Assembly (NCBI GenBank): GCA_017640485.1
Contig: JAEPQP010000017.1
Coordinates: forward strand, 1-32,897
Source: Phycisphaerales bacterium
GTDB taxonomy: Bacteria > Planctomycetota > Phycisphaerae > Phycisphaerales > UBA1924
Length of the DNA stretch: 32,897 bases
Direction: 5' to 3'
Below the pieces are notes generated by a model, which did no database searches, had not been told where the DNA came from, and was given only the letters and a program-made list of their open reading frames with translations. The position numbers and the translations under genes were made by a program. This document shows positions 26,910 through 32,897 of this stretch, one piece after another; position 1 is the first letter of the stretch; each line of letters starts with the position of its first letter.

Positions 26910-28580
26910 GTGAACGAACAAGCACCCGAAATCTTCAAACTCGTCCAAGCCAAGGGGCCCGTGAAGATGGACCCCATCTCGATGACCGATGGCGAAATCA
27001 AGACACTCGGACGATCCTCCTCGTGCGAGATCCCGCTCGAGGACCCCGACGCGTCCATCTCTCGTAGACACATCGAAATCTCTCAGCACAAGGGACACTG
27101 GTCAGCCACCGATCTTGGATCACGCAACGGCACCCAACTCAACGGCACCAAACTCCTCCCGGACTTCCCCACCGCCCTCAAGCACGGCGATGTCATCCGG
27201 CTCGGATCCTGGGTCTTCCGAGTCAGCACCAACGCAAACGATTCGATCACACACGATTCGACCATGATCAACACACTCAACGACACCTCAGACTCAACCG
27301 GTCTCGTTGAAAAGGTCCGCGCCGAACCACTCGCCAACCTCGCGAGCCACCGACTCGCGATCCTCCTCGAATGCGCCGATCAAATCCACAGTTCGACCAC
27401 CCTCGAGCAAGCCGCTCAGGTCGCACTCCACGCGATGGTCGAATCCACCGGATTCTCTCGCGCCGCGTTCCTCATCCCATCCGAAGAACCCGATCAATAC
27501 GAAACGATCGCCTTCCAATCCAAAAACCCGCTCGATGAGGTCAGCTCCGTCGATTTCTCCCAGTCTCTCCTCATGAGCGCCAGCGAGGGTGAGGTGGTCC
27601 GACTGTCTGGGACCGGGAACCAAGCCGACTACGGCCAGAGCATCGCTGAGCTCGACATCCACTCCGCGCTATGCGTCCCCGTCATGGTCGACGACAGCCC
27701 GATCGGATTCGTCTACCTCGACGCCCGCGGCTCAGAAAGCACCGTCAAGCACGACGCCTCCGCTTTTGGTCGAGCCGTCGGTCGTCTCTTGGGACTCACC
27801 GCAACCAACCTCCGAGGCAAAGAACTCGAGATCCAGCAGCACGCGATGCAGTACGATCTCGATGCCGCCGCCAACGCGCAGCGGCTCCTCCTCCCTCCCG
27901 ACAACGGGGTGGTCGCATCCGTCTCCTACTCCATGCTCATGAGACCCGGTCGCATGGTCGCCGGAGATCTCTTCGGCGTCATCGAACTCGACGACGGACG
28001 CGCCTGTGCCTTCCTCGGAGATGTCTCAGGCAAAGGGGCCGGCGCCGCAATCATGATGGCCACCACCCAAAGCTACATTCACGCGATGTTCGACCAGACC
28101 AACGACCTCGCGACCGTGATGACCAAACTCAACAAGCACATCGCAGAACGCTCGACCGGTCAGTTCGTCACGATGTGGATCGCCGCATTCAAAATCGATG
28201 ACGATGGATCCGGCGCCGAGGTCGAGTTCATCGACGCGGGTCACGGCCACTGGATGATCACCACGCCGGGACAACACGCCGCCAAACCAGACTTCACCGG
28301 CAGTCTCGTCGTCGGTATCGACCCCGATGTCGAGTTTGAATCAGAGAAGATCCGACTCACCAAAGACCAACGGATGGTCATCTTCTCCGACGGAATCGTC
28401 GAGCAGACCCCGCCCGACGAGGACGAAGAGTACGGGATGCACCGCGCCGGAGCACTCCTGAGAGAATGCACCAACCACCAAGAGGATGTCTCAAAGCTGC
28501 TGGAAAGCGTCCTTGAGTTCGCACAATCCGATCAACTCCGTGACGACACCACGATTGCCTCAGTTGGCATCGCTCAATAA
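26910..28580 (+). CDS. FHA-GAF-PP2C (SpoIIE/RsbU-type) protein phosphatase
   Basis: This 556-residue cytoplasmic protein has three domains. The FHA domain (about 8-108) shows the phosphothreonine-binding signature: GRSSSCEI, SISRRHIEI and DLGSRNGTQLNG. A GAF sensor domain follows at about 155-300. The PP2C/SpoIIE phosphatase domain (about 335-555) has the metal-binding motifs MVAGDLFGVIELDDGR, GDVSGKGAGAAIMMA, DAGHGHWM and IFSDGIVEQ. The start is GTG at 26910 with GGGGA upstream. It lies 75 bases before a Ser/Thr kinase gene on the same strand. The pair suggests reversible phosphorylation, with the FHA domain docking to phosphorylated kinase. It belongs to the host chromosome, just right of the island. 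Confidence 0.9.
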   Translation: MNEQAPEIFKLVQAKGPVKMDPISMTDGEIKTLGRSSSCEIPLEDPDASISRRHIEISQHKGHWSATDLGSRNGTQLNGTKLLPDFPTALKHGDVIRLGSWVFRVSTNANDSITHDSTMINTLNDTSDSTGLVEKVRAEPLANLASHRLAILLECADQIHSSTTLEQAAQVALHAMVESTGFSRAAFLIPSEEPDQYETIAFQSKNPLDEVSSVDFSQSLLMSASEGEVVRLSGTGNQADYGQSIAELDIHSALCVPVMVDDSPIGFVYLDARGSESTVKHDASAFGRAVGRLLGLTATNLRGKELEIQQHAMQYDLDAAANAQRLLLPPDNGVVASVSYSMLMRPGRMVAGDLFGVIELDDGRACAFLGDVSGKGAGAAIMMATTQSYIHAMFDQTNDLATVMTKLNKHIAERSTGQFVTMWIAAFKIDDDGSGAEVEFIDAGHGHWMITTPGQHAAKPDFTGSLVVGIDPDVEFESEKIRLTKDQRMVIFSDGIVEQTPPDEDEEYGMHRAGALLRECTNHQEDVSKLLESVLEFAQSDQLRDDTTIASVGIAQ

Positions 28581-28643
28581 CCAAACCCGCAAGATTCATC
28601 GCCTCTGAACCCGATTCTCCTGCGGAATTCTCCCTAAACCGGA

Positions 28644-28649
28644 TATACT
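28644..28649 (+). promoter_or_regulatory. Possible -10 box giving a leaderless kinase mRNA
   Basis: TATACT ends six bases before ATG 28656, and no Shine-Dalgarno sequence is present, so transcription would begin at or near the start codon. No good -35 is seen. The same spacing occurs at 32851-32863. Confidence 0.4.
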
Positions 28650-28655
28650 GAGCGT

Positions 28656-30779
28656 ATGGACGACCAGAAGCCCAAACCCAAGCCAAAGGACCTTCGCGAG
28701 ACGATGGCCACCATGGCGGACGAGGTTGTCCATACCGCCGCGGATGATGTGACCATTCCCGACTATGTCGAATACGAGCACGATGTCCCGACCCTCCCCC
28801 CAGGCACTGTGGTCGGGAAGTACACCATCGACAAAGTCCTCGGCGTCGGAGGCATGGGTGCCGTCTACCGCGCCACACAAGACAAGCCCCACCGCCAGGT
28901 CGCGCTCAAACTCATCCGAGCAGGGGTGCTCTCATCCAAATCAATCCGGCGCTTCGACCTCGAAGCCGAGATTCTGGGAAGACTCCACCACCCCAACATC
29001 GCGCAGATCCACGAAGCCGGGATCGATCAGGACTCCGGATCTCCGTACTTTGCGATGGAGTATGTCGCCGGCGAGGAACTCGGCGACTATGTCGTCGAAA
29101 AGAAACTCTCGACACGCAAACGCCTTGAACTCTTTGTTAAGCTCTGCGACGCGATCCAACATGCACATTCAAAAGGGGTCATCCACCGCGACCTCAAACC
29201 CGCTAATGTGCTGGTCGACGAGACCGGCGAGCCCAAGGTCCTCGACTTCGGGGTCGCACGGGCAACCGATTCTGAATCTGCAGGCAACACCATGCAGACC
29301 AATGTCGGACAGCTGATCGGAACGCTCTACTACATGAGCCCCGAGCAAGCGATCGGTGACACCACCAATCTCGACACCCGCTCCGATGTCTACGCGCTCG
29401 GAGTCGTCCTCTACGAGATCCTGACAGGACACATCCCCTACGACCTGAAAGACAAAGCGATCCATGAAGCCGTCCGCGTGATCGCAGACTCCAAACACAC
29501 TAAACTCAGCACCTACGACGGCTCCCTCACCGGTGACATCGAGGTCATCGTCGGCAAAGCACTCGACAAAGACAAAGACCGCCGATACCAGAGCGCCGCA
29601 GAACTCTCGAAAGACATCTGCAGGTCGCTCAACAACGAACCGATCTCCGCACGCCCGCCGAGCATGGTCTATAAGACCACCAAGTTTGTGCGCAGAAATA
29701 CAGGACTCACCGTAGCCGCCGCGTGCATCCTGATCATCTTCTCGATCGCGAGTGGTTTCGCCGTGACCCAGTGGGTCCAGCGCATCGAAGCCCGCCAGCT
29801 CGCGCTCAGCAACATGCTCACGACCCTCACCGAGATGGATGTCCAGAACGGCACCGGACCCGCACTCGCAGGACGACTCCTCGACCTCTACTCCGAGCAC
29901 GGCAGCGCTCTCTTCGCAAGCGACCAAGACAGTCTCGCCGTCTTCTACACCAACATCGGCGAAGCATTCCTCGGATACGAGGACTACGAGAAAGCACTCC
30001 AGAACTTCGAGAAAACGCTTGCGATCCGCGAGTCAATGCATTCAGCACCACATCCGCTGATCGCGAACGCGTACCACAACAAAGCCCGCGCTTTGTTCTT
30101 CCTCCAGCGCTACGACGAAGCCAAGTCCCAGTATCAAACCGCCCTCAACATGCGAGAGGACCTCTTCGACCTCGAGGATCCCGGAGCCGCGGATCTCGCG
30201 ACAACCCTCAACCATCTCGGTTCGACCCATCTAAGGATCGGTGAATACGACCAAGCCATCAACTATTACCAGCGAGCGAAATACATCCGAACCAAACTCT
30301 TTGGAGCAGGTAGCCTCGAAGTCGCACGCACCAACAACTCCATCGCCGCCTTCTACATACAGACCAAGCAGTACGAACTCGCCGAGCAGACCTACCAAGA
30401 ACAGCTCGACCTCCTCCGATCCCTCCCAGAAGAAAACGCAAAGCCGCTCTGGGAAGCCCGCACACTCCACAGTCTGGGACGCACACTCATCAACATGCGT
30501 CAATACGAGAGCGCTGTCGATCACTACAACGAATCACTCGTACTCAAACAAGTCCTGCTGGGAGAGGACAAAGCCTCGGTCGCGGAAACCCAGCAGAGTC
30601 TCGCGGGCGCGTATTACCACCTCGGCGAATATGAAAATGCACTCGCCCACGCGCTCGAAGCCGTCCGAGTCCGCGAGCTCCTTGAAGAAGACCCCCGCTT
30701 CCTCCAATCCGCTCAAGCGGACCTTAAGGTCATCCAGTCTAAAGTCAATGAAAACGCGACCACAGCCGATACCGACTAG
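28656..30779 (+). CDS. Ser/Thr protein kinase with transmembrane segment and TPR domain
   Basis: This 707-residue PknB-type kinase has a glycine loop (VLGVGGMGAVY, about 61-71) and ATP-binding K85 in VALKLI. The catalytic loop is IHRDLKPANVL (D179), DFG is D197-G199 and SPE ends at 230. The kinase domain covers about 55-330. One membrane helix lies at about 351-373 (LTVAAACILIIFSIASGFAV). The outer part is a run of TPR repeats (about 430-690), including YEDYEKALQNFEKTLAIRE and EYDQAINYYQRAKYIR. These probably bind partner proteins, the common planctomycete layout. It is likely partnered with the FHA-PP2C protein just upstream. A TATACT box directly before the ATG suggests leaderless transcription. 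Confidence 0.93.
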   Translation: MDDQKPKPKPKDLRETMATMADEVVHTAADDVTIPDYVEYEHDVPTLPPGTVVGKYTIDKVLGVGGMGAVYRATQDKPHRQVALKLIRAGVLSSKSIRRFDLEAEILGRLHHPNIAQIHEAGIDQDSGSPYFAMEYVAGEELGDYVVEKKLSTRKRLELFVKLCDAIQHAHSKGVIHRDLKPANVLVDETGEPKVLDFGVARATDSESAGNTMQTNVGQLIGTLYYMSPEQAIGDTTNLDTRSDVYALGVVLYEILTGHIPYDLKDKAIHEAVRVIADSKHTKLSTYDGSLTGDIEVIVGKALDKDKDRRYQSAAELSKDICRSLNNEPISARPPSMVYKTTKFVRRNTGLTVAAACILIIFSIASGFAVTQWVQRIEARQLALSNMLTTLTEMDVQNGTGPALAGRLLDLYSEHGSALFASDQDSLAVFYTNIGEAFLGYEDYEKALQNFEKTLAIRESMHSAPHPLIANAYHNKARALFFLQRYDEAKSQYQTALNMREDLFDLEDPGAADLATTLNHLGSTHLRIGEYDQAINYYQRAKYIRTKLFGAGSLEVARTNNSIAAFYIQTKQYELAEQTYQEQLDLLRSLPEENAKPLWEARTLHSLGRTLINMRQYESAVDHYNESLVLKQVLLGEDKASVAETQQSLAGAYYHLGEYENALAHALEAVRVRELLEEDPRFLQSAQADLKVIQSKVNENATTADTD

Positions 30780-30807
30780 GTCGCGTCATTCAGATGAACA
30801 ACTCGAT

Positions 30808-31494
30808 TTATCGCCGACGACGCGTCAAGCCAACCCCTGCAAACGCGAGCAGCGCTGTTCCACCTGGAGTCGGAGTGATCTCGATGCCGTATCCACCAGC
30901 GGTGCCTTCACCACCGGACCACGCCGCGAGCGGGTTGTCCGCACCAGCACCGTCTGCACCGGACACTTCGTTCGCATCCTCGAAGAAGAAGATCTCTTCA
31001 AAGACACCCTCTCCAAGACCCGGAGTTTCCCGGAAGCTCAAAGGCACATTCCCACTCTCGGTGATCGCAAGGAAGTAGATCCCCGGAGGAAGCATCAGCG
31101 TAACACCATCAGTTGACGGCGCAATCAAACGAGCATCCGGACCGCCGAGGATGGGATCATCATCATTCCCCAGCACACCGAATCCTTCGCTATCGAACAG
31201 CCAGAGAGAAGGGTCAAAGAGCATGTCCTCACCCTGATTCAGGGTCAATCCAAACATCACCTCACCGCCGATGTCATCGCCGTCCAGAATGACCAGCTTG
31301 TAGACATCTTCTGTGTCCTGACCGCCAAGCGTGCCTGCGATGGTCTGAACAGGTCCGACAGGGGTGATGTCCTGCGAAGTGTTGAGCGTGCTCCCTGCAT
31401 CGCCGTCTTCAATCCAGTCTGGTCCTGCAACAGCAGCACCGCTGAGTGAACCCAACGCAATAACGACGCTCAATGTGCTGATCTTGGTCTTCAT
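30808..31494 (-). CDS. Secreted protein with Phycisphaerae-type PEP-CTERM-like tail
   Basis: This 228-residue protein has a signal peptide (about 1-23, IALGSLSGAAVAG) and a beta-rich middle part (TEDVYKLVILDGDDIGGEVM) that resembles a pre-peptidase C-terminal or similar extracellular domain. The end is a sorting signal: a PTPGG motif, a short hydrophobic helix (ALLAFAGVGL) and a TRRRR tail. Such tails are read by exosortase-like enzymes for surface or matrix attachment. GGGGAG lies before the ATG. It converges with the kinase gene 28 bases away. Its function beyond secretion is not recognised. Confidence 0.82.
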   Translation of the reverse strand: MKTKISTLSVVIALGSLSGAAVAGPDWIEDGDAGSTLNTSQDITPVGPVQTIAGTLGGQDTEDVYKLVILDGDDIGGEVMFGLTLNQGEDMLFDPSLWLFDSEGFGVLGNDDDPILGGPDARLIAPSTDGVTLMLPPGIYFLAITESGNVPLSFRETPGLGEGVFEEIFFFEDANEVSGADGAGADNPLAAWSGGEGTAGGYGIEITPTPGGTALLAFAGVGLTRRRR

Positions 31495-31843
31495 TCGATG
31501 ATCTCCCCATGAGTTTCATGGCTGTGTACTTCTTCCGATAGGGAAATCTACCTCAGATCCTCACGAATGCCATGAAAATGCAAACCAGACCAAGATTTGA
31601 ACCCGCAGAACCCGAACCACCACGCCGGATCGCTTACCCATCTTCACAGATCCTCCCAAAACACGCCTCTGGACACGAGAATCGCACCAGAAACCACCAC
31701 ATATTTCCCAAGTTTGTTGGCCCCCGACCCATTCCTCGTGTCTCTTAGGGATGAAGAGATGTCCCTACAGGTCCATCTCGCAGTCCGTGTTCCGAGGCGC
31801 CACTCTCATCCAGTGGCTCCACATCTCATCGGGGAGATTCGCC
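31495..31843. other. Divergent intergenic region
   Basis: About 350 bases lie between the divergent secreted-protein genes. No gene is supported: a short frame at 31597-31941 lacks a ribosome binding site. The region should hold promoters for both flanking genes, but no clear pair of hexamers was found. Confidence 0.45.
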
Positions 31844-32491
31844 GTGCTCAACTCACTGACCACCCAAGCCGCACTCGCAGCACTCGCAACCAGCGCCATC
31901 GCGACCAGCTCAATCGCAGGCATCTCCACCTACATCGATGATGTCTCCCGCATTCAAGACCCCACCAACCATGCCAACTTCAACGGCCTCGTTGATGAAC
32001 AAACCCTCGAAAACTATACCGAAGACGGCCTGCTCCTCAATGTCAACCGCTCCTACTTCAGCTGGGACGCCCCAGGCCTCGACGGCTCAGAGATGTACTA
32101 CGCCTCGACCGGGTCGCTCGGTCTGATCGACATCTCACTCGTATCAGGCGATGACTTTGACGATGTTGACATGCAACTCGCATCCGGATGGGTGCAGGAC
32201 GAGATCGACACCATGTATCTCTGGGTACAGCTCTACGACAACGGTGGTCTGGTTGAGGAACTCAACATCGACATGATGGCCGGCGACTACCTCGCGATGA
32301 CCGGTGGCGGCTTTGACCAGATCCGGATCGGCAGCTACGCCACCGAAGAAATCCGTGACAGCCGGAATCCAATTGCTCGCAACGCGATCGCGATCGACAA
32401 CGTCAGCGTGGGAACCTATGTTCCGGTCCCCGCCCCAGGCACCCTCGCGATCTCCAGCATCGCTCTCATCGGTCTCCGCCGGCGCCGATAA
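31844..32491 (+). CDS. Secreted protein with PEP-CTERM-like RRRR tail
   Basis: This 215-residue protein starts at GTG 31844, where GGGGAG lies seven bases upstream. The longer frame from ATG 31751 would add an implausible basic N-terminus, while this start gives a clean signal peptide (LTTQAALAALATSAIATSSIAG). The mature part is acidic and beta-rich (YFSWDAPGLDGSEMYYAST, LGLIDISLVSGDD). The tail has VPAPGT, a hydrophobic helix and LRRRR, as in its neighbour at 30808. Surface or matrix attachment is likely. No known family is recognised for the middle part. Confidence 0.76.
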   Translation: MLNSLTTQAALAALATSAIATSSIAGISTYIDDVSRIQDPTNHANFNGLVDEQTLENYTEDGLLLNVNRSYFSWDAPGLDGSEMYYASTGSLGLIDISLVSGDDFDDVDMQLASGWVQDEIDTMYLWVQLYDNGGLVEELNIDMMAGDYLAMTGGGFDQIRIGSYATEEIRDSRNPIARNAIAIDNVSVGTYVPVPAPGTLAISSIALIGLRRRR

Positions 32492-32620
32492 GCAGATCAC
32501 GCCGGTTTCCGTCAGGATCTGAGCATTTCAAGCAAATTTTCTCACCAAAAACGCCGATCCACTCCGTCTGGATCGCTATGGTTTACACAACACCATCGGA
32601 GTCCTTGACCCCGATGATCC

Positions 32621-32707
32621 GGTGCGATGGCTGAGCGGTTGAAGGCGCTCGACTTGAAATCGAGTGACCCTGAAAGGGGTCCGTGGGTTCGAATCCCTCT
32701 CGCACCG
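32621..32707 (+). tRNA. tRNA-Ser (anticodon TGA)
   Basis: The acceptor stem GGTGCGA pairs with TCGCACC, with discriminator G. The anticodon stem CTCGA/TCGAG holds loop CTTGAAA, giving anticodon TGA. A long variable arm (GACCCTGAAAGGGGTC) fits serine. The T stem has one T-T mismatch and loop TTCGAAT. CCA is not encoded. Confidence 0.95.
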
Positions 32708-32716
32708 CTTCAATAC

Positions 32717-32760
32717 AGGCAACACCCTCGGCGTCGAATCTCGACGTCGATTGCCTTTTT
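32717..32760 (+). terminator. Likely terminator after tRNA-Ser
   Basis: An outer stem AGGCAA/TTGCCT and an inner stem CGTCGA-ATC-TCGACG are followed by a run of five T (32756-32760). There is an uneven internal loop between the stems. It lies ten bases after the tRNA. Confidence 0.5.
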
Positions 32761-32850
32761 CAACCCTCCGTTGTATCCCTTCGTTGAAACCCCTCGCATC
32801 CATCCGACAACACCCACAAGATTTCTTCTCACAGAACCAAGCCCGTCTGG

Positions 32851-32856
32851 TATATT
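32851..32856 (+). promoter_or_regulatory. Possible -10 box giving a leaderless mRNA
   Basis: TATATT ends six bases before ATG 32863, the same layout as TATACT before the kinase ATG 28656. No Shine-Dalgarno sequence is present. Confidence 0.35.
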
Positions 32857-32862
32857 GATCCC

Positions 32863-32897
32863 ATGATCCAAGACCTCACCAGAAGACAAGCCCTCAA
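32863..32897 (+). CDS. Start of a gene cut by the window edge
   Basis: Eleven full codons are visible (MIQDLTRRQAL). The TRRQAL run so near the N-terminus resembles a twin-arginine signal, so a Tat-exported protein is possible. The evidence is thin: the start is chosen on the -10-like box and the absence of a stop. Confidence 0.35.
   Translation, partial: MIQDLTRRQAL

Noticed and set aside
32576-32866. Short frames over tRNA-Ser on both strands
   Set aside because: They encode the familiar false peptides of tRNA sequence (for example RDSNPRT) and overlap the tRNA and its terminator.

Overview
The window looks like chromosomal DNA of a planctomycete, most likely of the class Phycisphaerae. 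Evidence: secreted proteins ending in a P-x-P-G-T / hydrophobic / RRRR sorting tail, a Ser/Thr kinase with TPRs next to an FHA-GAF-PP2C protein, a type III glutamine synthetase, and a planctomycete-type tyrosine recombinase in which the usual box II His is Asn. This is an inference from protein style; no rRNA is present.

Layout. Positions 1-2879 are core: the tail of a DNA photolyase and, convergent to it, glutamine synthetase III. A tRNA-Leu(TAA) follows at 2880-2963. Its 3' end is repeated at 26823-26845 (22 of 23 bases, including an identical 18-base core), so about 23.9 kb (2966-26845) is a genomic island integrated into this tRNA gene. To the right of the repeat the core resumes: FHA-GAF-PP2C phosphatase, Ser/Thr kinase-TPR, two secreted proteins with RRRR tails, tRNA-Ser(TGA), and the first codons of another gene.

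The island has two halves. The left half (2945-8944, minus strand) is the mobility module: an unrecognised 475-residue protein, then a translationally coupled operon of two small HTH/excisionase-like proteins, a zinc-finger/Toprim/DUF3987 replication protein and the integrase. No relaxase, conjugation or virion genes are seen, so the core resembles a satellite-type element. The right half (9414-26629, plus strand) is metal-resistance cargo. One set has a His-rich secreted protein, a TolC-type lipoprotein, an adaptor, an RND pump and a His-rich lipoprotein. The second has a Cys-rich secreted protein, a TolC-type lipoprotein, a CusB-like adaptor with two heavy-metal-binding motifs and a DUF3347 tail, and a CusA-like pump that keeps the three-Met Cu/Ag pathway. 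It is followed by a secreted protein with four tandem Cys domains, a DUF305 membrane protein and an HMA-MauE fusion. The second set should export Cu(I)/Ag(I); the metal of the first is not evident. No metal regulator is encoded in the island.

The most unusual observation is at the attachment sites. The integrase reading frame runs into the tRNA tail and stops at a TGA created by the chromosomal version of the repeat. In the excised circle that codon is CGA, and the frame would continue in phase for 63 more residues encoded at the other end of the island (26636-26827). The integrase would then have different C-termini in the integrated (439 aa) and excised (502 aa) states.
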